A stretch of DNA of 64,000 nt from Symbiodinium natans (Eukaryota > Sar > Dinophyceae > Suessiales > Symbiodiniaceae). The notes beneath the pieces were generated by a model, which made no database searches, was not told where the DNA came from, and saw only the letters and a list, made by a program, of their open reading frames with translations. Shown in pieces: positions 31,273 through 41,700 of the stretch; position 1 is the stretch's first letter, and each line of letters opens with the position of its first letter. Location of the stretch: NCBI GenBank assembly GCA_905221605.1, contig CAJNDS010002311.1:217501-281500 (forward strand). The letters run 5' to 3'. A program made the position numbers and the translations under genes.

Positions 31273-31589
31273 GGGCACATGGACCCCTAGGGGTTTTACA
31301 CGGCAACAGCGTCTCAACATCGGGTGCCCCCCCCCCCCCCCCCCCCTGGCGCCTTCTTGCGGCACAAAGGTTCGACCAAAGAGTTCTCGAAATCCTGTTC
31401 GTTCGTTTAGGGTTTAGGGTTAGGGTTTGGGGTTGGGGGTTGGGGGTTTAGGGTTTAGGGTTTAGGGACAGGGCTTATTAAGGTATATTCCTTAAACAAG
31501 GGGTATTGGGCTCTTTGGGGACTGAAGTGGGTGCCAATTGTTTGGGCCTGGCCTTGAGAGAAAACAGCCTGGCTGACGCAGCTCTCCGA

Positions 31590-31720
31590 ACCCTAAACCC
31601 TAAACCCTGAACCCTGAACCCTAAACCCTAAACCCTAACCCCTAACCCCTAAACCCTAAACCCTCAACCCCAAACCCTAAACCCCAAACCCTGCACCCTA
31701 AACCCTAAACCCTAAACCCC
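31590..31720. repeat. CCCTAAA array with variants
   Basis: C-rich orientation with CCCTGAA, CCCCTAA and CCCCAAA units. It borders a minus-strand exon candidate. Confidence 0.9.
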
Positions 31721-31724
31721 AAGC

Positions 31725-31796
31725 CATCCGGAGGTCCTCGGCGGAGTAGAAGCTGCTGGCCTTCTTTAGGCGCAGGAGCTCGCGCTTGCGGCGGAC
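31725..31796 (-). CDS. 72-bp exon candidate in a capped island, minus strand
   Basis: On the minus strand CGTCAG|GTCC gives an AG|G acceptor, a 24-codon frame reads VRRKRELLRLKKASSFYSAE then DLRM, and ATG|GCTTGGGG gives a GC donor leading into TTTAGGG repeats. Length, frame and both edges fit the AG|G and GC/GT intron pattern known in Symbiodinium. The array on either side is C-rich left and G-rich right on the plus strand. No family was recognised. Confidence 0.5.
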
Positions 31797-31811
31797 CTGA
31801 CGGGGAGGTAG

Positions 31812-31960
31812 GGATTTAGGGTTTAGGGTTTAGGGTTTCGGGTTTCGGGTTTCGGGTAGGGCTTTGGGTTTAGGGCTTAGGGCTTAGGGCTTACAGCTTA
31901 GGGTCTAGGGTTTAGGGTTTAGGGTTTAGGGCTTGCGGTTGAGGGTTCAGGGTTTAGGGC
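31812..31960. repeat. TTTAGGG array with TTTCGGG and CTTAGGG sub-blocks
   Basis: Variant units occur in runs (three TTTCGGG, then several CTTAGGG) rather than scattered. Confidence 0.9.
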
Positions 31961-32187
31961 TTGCTTCTTTGGGTTTGTGTAAGGGTTTAGTTCTGCTTCT
32001 AGGGCTTAGCAAGCGTGTCGGGCGTTGGACGTTTTGTTGTTAATACTCGCCATGCGCGGCGGACTGTGCTTTCAAACAGAGCAAGGAAAGCTGCAGGGGC
32101 GCGTTGGAGCAAGGGGTTGGAGTCCTGCAGGAGATTGTTTCGCATCCAGTCTCGCTACTTCTGTCGAGCTTGCTTCTCCACCTGTTT

Positions 32188-32238
32188 ACCCTGAGGGTCC
32201 ATGTACCTGTAGAGCATATACTTGGGCCATAAAGCTGC
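32188..32238. mobile_element. Family C element, left part only
   Basis: CTGAGGGTCCATGTACCTGT and CATATACTTGGGCC match family C. The copy stops at CTGCTAAACCC, where telomere-like sequence begins. Confidence 0.65.
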
Positions 32239-32936
32239 TAAACCCAGAACCTTAAACCCCAAGAATAATCCCCCCATGTATTAAACACACCCCTAACTAT
32301 AAAGACACTTTCCGGAAAATCCTCCCGAAATCACCCCCACTAGTTCAAACGTATTCCGAATTGGGGGGGTGGGTTGAGGGCTCCCAAAACCCCTCAAACC
32401 AACCAACATCCTGAAGCTCCCTTCCATCCCTTCCTTCCCAGTCATTTCGCAGCACTTAGCTGTCGGTGAGCTGTAATTAAGTACTTAAACCCTCCAAACC
32501 CTCAAGCCTAGACCCTGACCTCTTGGGACTCAACACATGACATTTGTACAACAACATACTAAAACACACATGTCGAGTTTTCATTGGAGAAGGAGGGGGG
32601 GGGGGGGGACCAAATTAACCCTACAAATGGGAGGGGGGTCATAATACCCTATACTACTACAATTCCTAATTAAGGCGTATGAACCCTTTACCCTAAGCCC
32701 CTTTTAGGGTTCATGTCATCCTCAAGGTATATGGGGAAAGCCACACTCTGGTATGGCCCTTTGCCAATTGTGTTGAGTTTGCTAGGGTTTAGGGTTTAGG
32801 GTTTAGGGTTTAGGGTTTAGGGTTTAGGGCTTAGGTCAACTCCAGGTCTGCAAGCATTGCGTGACACGTGAGCTGCGGAGAATCCCTGAATGGGCGTTGT
32901 TTGCTTTAGGGGGTGGAAGGGTTTGTAGGTCTTATA

Positions 32937-33053
32937 TTGGGATGTCCCCCCTTTCTACTGACAGTCCTTGATAATTAGGGATTCGAGTACCCCCCTATTA
33001 GAGTCCCTATTTTGGACTGCTACTATAAGGGGAAACATCCTAAGGCTTATATG
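32937..33053. mobile_element. MITE-like inverted repeat, family B
   Basis: TTGGGATGTCCCCCCTTCTA and CTACTATAAGGGGAAACATCC (ends), with GACAGTCC and GGACTGC as inner arms. It is an unsplit copy. Confidence 0.8.
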
Positions 33054-33354
33054 GGGTACAGAATGGCGTTGGTTGAAGCCCAATTAATGTACCCATAGAA
33101 AAAGCAGGACCTGTCGACTGTAGTAACTCCTGTAGTCCCTAACCCCCTAGACCACCTCACCGTGTGTCACCACGCAAGTCCCGCACACTCCCGACGCCAG
33201 AAATCCCAGCCGCAACAAACCTGCAGACTGCGCCTCGTGGTGCAATAGACGGAGGACCGCCTGACATGAAGTACGGTTTTTGTTTTAGTATCAAATACAC
33301 TCGCCAATATTTTTGTGGAACCCTCAGTAATATTCACCCTAAACCACACTAAGC

Positions 33355-33440
33355 CCAAGGACAGAGAACGGGTGCCCTGTTTGGAATACAGGGGGCGTGT
33401 AAGGGAGCCTAAACCACAAAGGGCCTACTCCGGGTCCTAG
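33355..33440. mobile_element. MITE-like family F element, degenerate
   Basis: ACGGGTGCCCTGTTTGG and AAGGGAGCCTAAACC with GGGCCTACTCCGGGTCCTAG at the right end match family F copies at 58855 and 60413. Confidence 0.5.
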
Positions 33441-34376
33441 CCCTAAACCCTAAACCCTCATACCATCCGAGGTTTCTTAGGCTTCAGTGCTTCAGGGTCT
33501 GGGGCCGCTCTGATTGAGGGTTTAGGATCTGGGGTTTTAGGGTTTAGGGTGTTGGGGGTGGGAGTTTAGGATTTTGGGGCTTAGGGTTTAGGGTTTAAAC
33601 CCAAAGCCCTACACCCAAAAACAACTTAGGGTTGAGGGCTCGGGACTCAAGATGTCTATTAGAGAATCTGAGAGAAGGCCAAGGGGCGACCGTTGCCATC
33701 GCCACGCCGCCCAATAGAACGACGTGGATCAGCTCCTATTTAGAGGCGACCAAGCATAAGCTCGGGACCCAAAAGCATTTCAAAGCCCAAGTCATCACCA
33801 AAGACCAAAAAAAGGTGGTTTCCGAAATGTTTAGGGTTTAGGATTTGGGTCTAGGGTTTAAGATTTAGGGTTTAGGGTTGGGCACTCTGGGACAGGGACA
33901 CTCTGGGAGTGTCTGGGGACACTGTGAGGTTGGGCTCTCCAGGGACAGTCTGGGGTTGGGCAATTCAGGGATGCTCGGCACCGCGAGGAAATTCTGGGGT
34001 TTCGGGTTTAGGGTTTCGAGGTGAGGAAGGTAGTTTAATATCTTACAAACCCACACCGAGGTGGGGAACGACAAGAACACAAAAACAAACACCTTGAACC
34101 CTACAGCAAAACAACGCCGCTGATTTGGTTGTACTTTGCCGAGGTTCCCCAGTACTATAAGTATGAAAAGATGGTTCTGCTGAATGAGGCCCCTAAACCC
34201 TAACCCCTCGACCCTAAACCCCGATAAGGGAACACTCGACCCTGAACCGCAACCCTAAGCCCGAACACCTAGAACAGGACCCTTTGGGTACTGCTGGGGG
34301 GCATCTCGAAAAAGCCAGCAAACCTTAAACCCTGCTTGCAGAGCTGCCCACCTATTGTACTGTAAGTTGGGATGTT

Positions 34377-34487
34377 CACCCTTATACTAAAAGTCCTACC
34401 TGAAACCCTAAACGCTAAACCCTAAATCCTAAACCCCTTATTGTAGTCCCAATTAAGGGCTGCTAGTATAAGGAGGAGCATCCCCAA
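34377..34487. mobile_element. Family B element split by a CCCTAAA tract
   Basis: Left half TTGGGATGTTCACCCTTATA with CTAAAAGTCC and right half GGGCTGCTAGTATAAGG with GAGCATCCCC are a family B pair. Between them a degenerate C-rich tract of about five units (34401-34437) occupies the centre. The unsplit copies are at 32937 and 36774. Confidence 0.8.
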
Positions 34488-34699
34488 AATTTAGGGCTGA
34501 GGGGCTGAAGGGCTTAGGCTTCGGTGTTGAGGGTTTAGGGTTTAGGGTTTCGGGTTTAGTGTTTAGTGTTTAGGAAGCCAGGGATCAGCGCTCACTCCAC
34601 ACAGAAGCCCCAGGCATTGATGGCTTCGCGCGTGCAAACGCTGGGCCCTTCTGAGATTATGGACATCAGGGGCGTCCCTCCCACCAACCTCAGAATGCC

Positions 34700-34810
34700 T
34701 TAGCCCTAAACCCTAAATCTAGACCCTAAACCCTAAACCCACACGGTTTAGGGTTTAGGGTTTAGGGTTGAGGGTTTAGGGTTGAGGGTTTAGGGTTTAG
34801 GGTTTAGGGG
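34700..34810. repeat. Back-to-back CCCTAAA and TTTAGGG arrays
   Basis: C-rich units up to CCCTAAACCC are joined through ACAC to GGTTTAGGG and a G-rich array. This is a capped island reduced to four bases. Confidence 0.9.
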
Positions 34811-34937
34811 TGCGGTATAGGGTTTGGGGTCGAGGAACCTGGATTCTCCAGTTGTCTCTCTTTGCTTTGCTAGGTTGGCCGTTGAAAGCCTCGGAAAAGG
34901 ATTCGTAAGTAATGACCCTCTTAAGCCCAATAAGTTG

Positions 34938-34998
34938 GGATGGCCCCCCTTATACTGACAGTCCTTAATCGGGATTATAGTACCCCCCCCCCCCCAAA
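34938..34998. mobile_element. Family B element truncated by an array
   Basis: GTTGGGATGGCCCCCCTTAT with CTGACAGTCCTTAATCGGG is the left half. It ends in a C run and then CCCTAAA units (34997-35045). Confidence 0.75.
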
Positions 34999-35276
34999 CC
35001 CTAAACCCTAAACCCTAAACCCGAAACCCTAAACCCTAAACATTCTCATCCAAAATATTAAATATCCCAAGGCCCTTTCTAGTGCTAAGGGTGGTTGAGA
35101 AGGGATCCCCAAGAAGGCTGCTGCTGGGCATCCTCGGGGGTTTAGGGTTTAGGGAATAAGGGTTAGGGGTTTCGGGTTTGGGGTTTAGGGACGGTTCAGG
35201 GTTTATATCTTAAAGCTGATTCGAAGGGCTCTGAGGCCAGGGCGACGCCAGCGAAGAGGGGCTTCCGCATGCTCCT

Positions 35277-35520
35277 TACAAGTAGGGGGTTCTCCATTTT
35301 CATAACTTTTATTAAGCTAAGCTACCATTTGCTTAGGAACTCCCCCCCCCCCCGCCCAAAAAAAGAAAGCATTCTTCCTTATAACGGATATTTGAGGGAG
35401 TATTATCTTTTATGTTTTGGGGGTTCTTAAGCAAATAGTAGTAAGGGAAGACTAACCTACATAATAAGACCTATAGCCCACTTGAAGGGCCCTTATAACC
35501 CTACTTACTTCTCGGGTGCC
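35277..35520. mobile_element. Family I element nested in a family H element
   Basis: Outer words TTACAAGTAGGGGG and AACCCTACTTACTTC belong to family H. Inside, GCTACCATTTGCTTAGGAAC and GTTCTTAAGCAAATAGTAG (35323-35446) are family I arms around a C run and CTTCCTTATAA. The nesting dates family I insertion after family H. Confidence 0.65.
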
Positions 35521-36176
35521 TTTACTTGTTGGGCTTAGCTATGAAGGTTGGGATGGCGGACCGGTGGTCAGTGTGTCTCTACCCTCAGCCCTACCTGATA
35601 GCCCCCAAATGTTGCTCCTTTGTGGGCTAGATATAGGGGCATTATCGTATGCTACGTCAAAACAAGAACTACATGCGGAGCCTTTCGGGAAACACCCAAA
35701 GATCTAAGCATGTTTTGCACCTGTACGGGGCTCGACTCGGGGTGTTTACATGTCAGAAGGAAAGCGCTGGAATATTGACTGGCCTTGTACCGAAGATAGC
35801 TTTAAACCAACACTGCGCTCTTTGGCTTGTACCTCACCCTAAACCCCAAACCCCAAACCCCTAAAACCCACAACCCTAAACCCACACCCTAACCTACCTC
35901 GGAGGATGGCAGAGTCTTTCTGCTGCAGCACTTGGCTGGGGTGCCCTGTTGCCTACGAATAATCAGGGCGCCCTTCGTAATGTGGCCCTAAACCCTAAAC
36001 CCTAAACCCTAAACCCTAAACCCTAAACCCTAAACCCTAAACCCTAAACCCCCCCGGAAGAAAGGGCCCGCTGAGGGCACTCAGGGTTCGTGGGCTTAGA
36101 CTAAACTCAAACCTTTACCTTCAACACTTGGTTTGTTCCTTAAGTTAGGTCGCCTTTCTGTTGGGTCCCTATATCA

Positions 36177-36221
36177 TACTATTTGCTTAAGAACCCCCCC
36201 CCAAACAAAAAAATATAAAAA

Positions 36222-36258
<37 letters not shown>

Positions 36259-36332
36259 ATATTCTTCCTTATAAGGGCAATATAGGCATCATTATCGTGT
36301 ATATCTTTGGGCTTCTTAAGCAAATCGTAGTA
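36177..36332. mobile_element. MITE-like inverted repeat, family I, with AAAT microsatellite
   Basis: TACTATTTGCTTAAGAAC and CTTCTTAAGCAAATCGTAGT are the arms. A (AAAT)n run of about nine units replaces part of the interior. Confidence 0.85.
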
Positions 36333-36655
36333 TAGTAGGGCACCTTGTAACAAGAACCCTGACAGGGACGCAAATTTTGAAACTCGCCACTTGTAAGCTA
36401 GGAATAGAAAGGGTGCCCTTTTTCGGTTTTAAGGATACCGGTCAAAAGTAGCCTAAACCCAATAAACCTAATAAACCCTAACCCCTAACCCCTAACCCCT
36501 AACCCCTAACCCCTAAGTCCTAACCCTAAACCCTAAACCCTAAACCCTAACTGCAGGATGGTTTAGGGCTTGGGGAGGTAGGCGAAGCAGTTGTCTCGAG
36601 CTGCGGCAGCCCCACGGAGGAGGCCAAGATCCACACCTTGCGGCCAAGGAGGAAG

Positions 36656-36773
36656 GGTTTAGGGTTTAGGGTTTAGGGTTTAGGGTTTAGGGTTTAGGGT
36701 TTAGGGTTTAGGGTTCAGGGTTTAAGGTTTAGGGTTTAGGGTTTGAGGTTTGAGGTTCAAGGTTTAGGGTTTA
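36656..36773. repeat. TTTAGGG array
   Basis: About nine perfect units then TTCAGGG, TTTGAGG and other variants. It is the right cap of an island at 36551-36655 that is open in a plus frame, and it abuts a family B element. Confidence 0.9.
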
Positions 36774-36869
36774 GGGATGTTCCCTCTTATACTAACAGTC
36801 CTTACTCGGGATTTGAATAGGGGGTACTCTAGTCCCTTAAGGACTGTTAGTATCAGGGGGAACATCCCT
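36774..36869. mobile_element. MITE-like inverted repeat, family B, unsplit
   Basis: GGGATGTTCCCTCTTATACT with AACAGTCCTTA and TAAGGACTGTTAGTATCAGG with GGGAACATCCC make a near-perfect hairpin of about 96 bp. It is the best reference for family B. Confidence 0.9.
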
Positions 36870-37017
36870 TTGAGGGAGTCTAGGGGCGAACATGAACCAA
36901 GCGCCCTAAACACTAAATCCTAAACCCACAAGAGAACCACCAAATATGAGGAGAACGGCGTGCTTCCCCGAAACCCTAAACTCTAAACCCTAAACCCTAA
37001 ACCCTAAACCCAAAACC

Positions 37018-37115
37018 CCGAAGCAGAAGGCCGCGGCCAAGGTGCGGCGCGCACGAGGGTTGCGGCGGCCCAGATGCGCTGCTTGTGCAAGGGCAGCATG
37101 GGCATGAACCTCGGG
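37018..37115 (+). CDS. Exon-like island, plus strand (partial)
   Basis: One plus frame is open from CCGAAGCAG to a GG|GTAAAC donor-like edge and reads EGRGQGAARTRVAAAQMRCL then CKGSMGMNLG. Both flanks are CCCTAAA arrays. No family was recognised, and the Ala/Arg/Gly bias lowers confidence. Confidence 0.3.
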
Positions 37116-37358
37116 TAAACCCTAAACCCTAAACCCTAAACCCTAAACCCTAAACCCTCAACCCTAAACCCTATCCCATCTGGGTTTAGGGTTGAAGGCT
37201 TGGAGACTGTCATAACTCTACCTTGAAGCCCTAAACCCTAAACATCCCCAACCCGCTGCACTGAGGCCCCGAAATTCCGGGGTTAGCTCTCAAGAGTTGC
37301 TAGTTTAGGGTTTAGGGTTTAGGGTTTAGGGTTGAGGGTTTAGGGTTTAGGGTTTAGG

Positions 37359-37447
37359 GAAGCTCTCTTGACTTTGTAAGTAGGGTGAGTAAGGCGGGGT
37401 ATGGGCAGTATAAAGGGGCTTCTTGGTGATACTACGTAGACTTACTA
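37359..37447. mobile_element. Family K element without internal array
   Basis: AAGCTCTCTTGACTTTGTAAG leads through TAGGGTGAGTAAGGCGGGG without any CCCTAAA units, so it shows the empty site for the two split copies. Its right end TAGACTTACTAA is cut off by an adjacent C-rich array. Confidence 0.75.
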
Positions 37448-37570
37448 ACCCTAAACCCTGAACCCTAAACCCTAAACCCAAGCATCTGGGTCCACAAAAC
37501 CTAAACCCTGAACGATAAAGAAACACAGCCAGGCTACTCCTTGCTCTAAGATTTGTGCGCTTCATCAATA

Positions 37571-37671
37571 CTTAATCCCTGTTCCCCTAGGAAGAAAAAA
37601 GGATCCTTTTTGTTCATATATAAGAAAGCCCATAACCCAAAAAGCAAAAAGGATCCCTAACACTGATCTAG
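37571..37671. mobile_element. MITE-like inverted repeat, family G
   Basis: Identical over its length to 30375-30475 and 7 kb away in the same orientation. It lies next to the 3' side of the minus-strand last-exon candidate at 38045. Confidence 0.9.
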
Positions 37672-37679
37672 AATAGGCT

Positions 37680-38044
37680 GTGGGAGCTATTGAACCTTGT
37701 AAATCTCTTCGCATGCATTCGAAGGTAGCACTGGCCGCAGGAGCTCCTGTTTCTCTTGCATAGTAGGGCTTCCGTTCCTTTACCCAGCTCCAAAGGCAAA
37801 AACATTAGTGTGCATTATCACACTCATTTCGTGTGCTTTCTTCATTCGCAAACTCAATGATTGTATGCACGAAAAATAGTATTATCATGGGGTTTTGTAA
37901 GGATAAGAAAAAGATGCACGAAAACCCCATTTAAAGACAATACATTTTGCGGGCGCTTGTTGTCTTCGTGTTCTCCTTTATGACCCCTTTTACCCCTATT
38001 ATCTTCTTTCTTTCGCGAATTCACAGATCACGCGTTCATTTCAT
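37680..38044. other. Unique AT-rich stretch, probable 3' flank of the exon at 38045
   Basis: There are no telomere words and no ORF. It contains a short inverted pair, ATGGGGTTTTGTAAGG and GAAAACCCCAT. On the minus strand it follows the stop codon of the last-exon candidate, so it could be 3' UTR or downstream DNA. Confidence 0.45.
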
Positions 38045-38290
38045 TCACTTGTATCTGTTGAGATTAGTTGAAAGAAGCCTGTCTACCCAGAGATCCTTCT
38101 TCATCTTTTGAACCACTCGGGAGCTGGAAGCGAGCTTCTTCTTGATGTTTCTTGTATAAAGGGCTTCCCAAGAACGGCGCCTTCCCAGCGCTTTCATGAA
38201 GAGAGAGTAGATGTAGGCCTTGTGCTCACTGTTGGCGTCGTCAGGACTTGGAAAGGTTGCAAATGAAGTACTCCGTGCTGCACCTTCAAT
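38045..38290 (-). CDS. Last-exon candidate, unknown protein, minus strand
   Basis: The frame is open from the telomere-like boundary (an AG|GTGCAG acceptor-like site lies near 38285) to TGA 38045-38047, about 80 codons. It reads STSFATFPSPDDANSEHKAY, then IYSLFMKALGRRRSWEALYT and VQKMKKDLWVDRLLSTNLNR. The basic, helical, Trp/Tyr-containing sequence and AT-rich 3' flank look like a real carboxyl terminus. There is no start codon upstream in frame, so earlier exons must lie to the right. The LTR retrotransposon at 38400 now occupies that side and could separate this exon from the rest of its gene. The family is unknown to me. Confidence 0.55.
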   Translation of the reverse strand: MEGAARSTSFATFPSPDDANSEHKAYIYSLFMKALGRRRSWEALYTRNIKKKLASSSRVVQKMKKDLWVDRLLSTNLNRYK

Positions 38291-38394
38291 ACTTTAGGGT
38301 TTAGAGTGGGTTTGGGGGTTTGGGTTAAGGGGTTAGAAACTCTGCACCTCAAAACCTACCCCCCCCCCCCCGTTCCACTAGTTCGGCCGCTAAA

Positions 38395-38399
38395 CCCTA
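38395..38399. other. 5-bp target site duplication (left)
   Basis: CCCTA directly precedes the 5' LTR and CCCTA directly follows the 3' LTR (47244-47248). Five bases is usual for Ty1/copia integrases. The target was a CCCTAAA repeat. Confidence 0.85.
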
Positions 38400-38686
38400 T
38401 GCGGAGCTGCAATTGGTATTGTAGAAAGGAGTTAGTGTTGAGGGTTGGAAGGGTCAATGAACCCGGAAATCTTATTTGGCTCAAGATGGCCAAGAGCCGT
38501 CAGCTTTTGTTGAAAAAGTACGTACGCCTGGGGTTGGGTTTAACGGGTTGGAGTAGTCCCGTCCCTTCTCCCTTATCCTGTCCCCGTAGGGGTGGGTGTT
38601 CTTGTTTCTGGTTCGATCTGGGAAATCCATATAGGCGACTGCTGAGGGTTGGTTTCTTTCCCTGTTCCCTTTCGGTTGCCCCCGTA
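38400..38686 (+). repeat. 5' LTR, 287 bp
   Basis: Starts TGCGGAGCTGC and ends GCCCCCGTA. It is identical to 46957-47243 by eye. At 38475-38485 it contains TTTGGCTCAAG, the last 11 bases of the dinoflagellate spliced leader, followed by ATGG. A 186-codon frame running through it is a shadow. Confidence 0.92.
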
Positions 38687-38698
38687 GGTTATGAGCCC
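38687..38698 (+). promoter_or_regulatory. Primer binding site (initiator tRNA-Met anticodon arm)
   Basis: GGTTATGAGCCC begins at the first base after the LTR. Its complement GGGCTCATAACC is the anticodon stem-loop (CAT anticodon) of initiator tRNA-Met. Copia-type elements use such an internal half-tRNA site instead of the tRNA 3' end. Confidence 0.75.
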
Positions 38699-38754
38699 AA
38701 ATTAGGTTCCCTGCGGTTGAGTGTTCTCTTAAAGGTTTTTGGGATCAAGAAGCA

Positions 38755-41700
38755 ATGCCTTCACCCAAGCGATGGCTCCAGCCTTCCTCGGATGGTGGAC
38801 AGAATGGTGGAGCTGGAAATGGTGCAGCTGAGTCTCTGGGTGAAAGAGCGGTGCTGGAAGAGGTGATTCCCGGCGCTGAAGAACATCTGGAAGAAGCCTT
38901 GGTTGCGGAAAACCCCAATGTGGGTATGAATCCCAATGTGGATATGGTTAGCAATGCTGAAGCTGAAGGACGTGCTGTCTCTGTATCGCCAAAGCCTGGT
39001 GAAAAAAGGAACTGGGACGCGACTGGTGGTATAGATCGTGAAATGGAGGTGACTGTTTTACGAGTGTTGCAAAAACACGGGTATCAGCCGTCGACTTCGA
39101 CTTCGGGTCGAATGGTAGACCAAGGGTCTCAGACCGATCTGATTGGAGAAGTGCTGCAAGCGGCCAGGAGGCCTCTGAACAAGATTAAAGGGGATCCATC
39201 TTCGAGTTCCCAAGGTGGTGGAAGCGGTTACGAACAGAAGGGTGCGGACAGCTTTGAAGCTGCACCAGCTGCTGAATACGCCATGGGGGAGGAGGAGATC
39301 CTACAGATGGAGGCTGAAAGGTTGCGACAGTTGTCAGAAGAAGAGGATGAGATGCGTCAGGTCTCTGAAAGGGATGGTTTTCGGAAAGATGAGCATCTGA
39401 TCCAAGCGTGCGATGGCACAATGTGGGAATGGCACCTCCATGAAGATGGGAGACAATATTATTACTGCCTGGATACGCAGGAAAGCAAGTGGACATTGCC
39501 GGTTGTAGGTGAAAAGATGAAGAGTGACGAGGTGGTTGGGTCTCCTTCGGGCAATGAGCTGGAAATGGAGGCTGCGCTGGGTTCTTCATCCTCTACTCCG
39601 ACGCCTGAGTCTACGAGGGCATTCCAGGGTAGTGTAAATAGTTTAGGTGAAAAAGATTTTTCCTCTACTATCAGGGATAGCGGTCCTAGGGCTGGTGGTG
39701 ACGCCCCGACCTCGGGTTCTCCTGATGAGGAGGAGATTCCTGGAAACCGAGCAGACATCGCTGGAGCTCAACATCTGGATCGGGAAGAAATGGGAGTGCT
39801 TTCTGAGGGTGTGGCAGCGGTGGAATCGGTGGGTCCAGAAGAAAAAATTCCCAATGTGGAGATCGGAACTGTGTCGGCTGCAGAAGAGCGAGTGGTGGAT
39901 GTGGTACCTGTCGTTCAGGAAGGTGGTCCTGGAGATTCGGAAGACGGAGGGAAAAAGTTGTGTGTTGCGACTGAGGAGGTCTCTTCGTTTGGTGCCAAGA
40001 ATCCTGCCATTCAAGGGGAAAAAGAAGCTTCTGGAATAGCTGGAGACACGGAAGATCTGAAAGATGAGGCCTGGAGCGCCAATGATGCGCGGGTCAATGC
40101 GCCAGATAGTACCTGGAGTGCGAAGGAAGCACGGGTTGAGGTGCATATGGTGTCACGTTCCACGGGCGACTGCAACAATGGGGCGCAGGTCTCCGCAGCA
40201 GCTGATGATGGAGGTTCACAGGTGGACGCACTGGTGCAACCTGAAGTTAGCCGCGAGGAACGAAATGACAAGGGCTACACCGGAGCCGATGAGGCAGCTG
40301 TGGTCAATGATGGTGGCAATTCTCCTTTGGAAACCATGGAACCAAAGGAGCCTGCGGTGGAAGAAAGTGTGCCTGCCGTGGATGATCAACTCAATCGCCC
40401 TGCAGTGGAAGAAAATTTGCCTGCTGCAGAAGGTGTGACAAAGGACTCCAATGATGGGTCCACTCCCATGAAGGGAGAAGTGTTGCCGTCTGGAAGTTCG
40501 CCGGAAGTCGACACCGAGCGAACTGCAGCAGATGAGGCAAAGCCTTTGGCGGAAAAAAAGGGAGGTCCTGAAATCCAGGAGCACAAAGGAGATGAGCCTG
40601 TGGGACTCGTGGAGCAGGACGAGCAGTGTGACCCAAAGGTGAAGACAAAGGATGCGCCAGGAGCCGATGATACAGAGGTGGTTTCTGAAGAGCATGCAAA
40701 GAAAGTGCCCCGAGCGGGAGCCTTGGAATCACCTGGGAAACATTGCTATCAAGAGGGAGATGAGATCATGGGTCTAGTGCGCTGCATCAATGGGTATGGA
40801 GCCTTTTTGGACCATGGTGATGTGAATGTATTGGTTCCTGCAGAAGGGAACAATACATGTCAGTTCAGATTTGGTGATACTGTCAATGGAACAGTGAAAC
40901 GAGTGGAAGATGATGGTACCATAATCTTGGACACCTTTCTGGTTTTGGAAGAGGACGTGGAGGACTCTTCTTCTACGCTGCGTAAATGGAAACCCAGCGA
41001 CTGGAGTACGTGGTGGACGGATTCATGGTATGCTGGTCAATGGTACCAAGATTCCAACGGTCAATGGGACTGGAAACAGGAGGAAGAGCAATCCGATGAA
41101 GGGCTTGTGGTACAGGAGTTATCCTCAGAAGAACGAGAGGAAAGGCAACTTTATGGAGAAAAGATCTACAAAGCTCTTCTGGAGAATGGAAACGAAGATG
41201 AGGCCTATGTTGGAAAAATTACTGGGATGCTGTTGGGTCGCCCAATGGAAGAGCTACAGGAGTGTGTTGCAGATCATGCATTCCTCAATGCGGAAGCTCG
41301 GCGCGCGTATGGCATCTTGCAAAATGATGGTTGGAAGCCTGACGGTACAGAAAGCACAGGCTTGGGAAAGTTAACCACTTTTTCCCGAAAACAGTACCGC
41401 AACGCGCTTTTCGAACTGGCATGCAGAAAAAGGAGATTTACTCGACCAGTTGTGGGTGAAGCGGTGGCAACGGTGCTGAATCAAGGGGAAGATGAGTTTT
41501 GGAACGCGCTTTGGTTGGACACCAAGCTATTTTTGCAGGAGCTTGATGGTGCAGTGCAACCCATGAGCAAAAGGGAGAACAAGCCAAGGGAAGCCTACAT
41601 GGACCCTGACCAGTACAAAAAGGCTCACATGACTCCACAGACTGTGTCACCTGGATACAGCAAACTGTGCAAGTTCTTCAATAAGGGAAGGTGTCGCAAT

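Noticed and set aside
38306-38866. 186-codon ORF across the 5' LTR, and its counterpart at 46821-47249
   Set aside because: Lies in the LTR in a frame unrelated to ORF1, includes telomere-like sequence at its start, and recurs only because the LTRs are identical.
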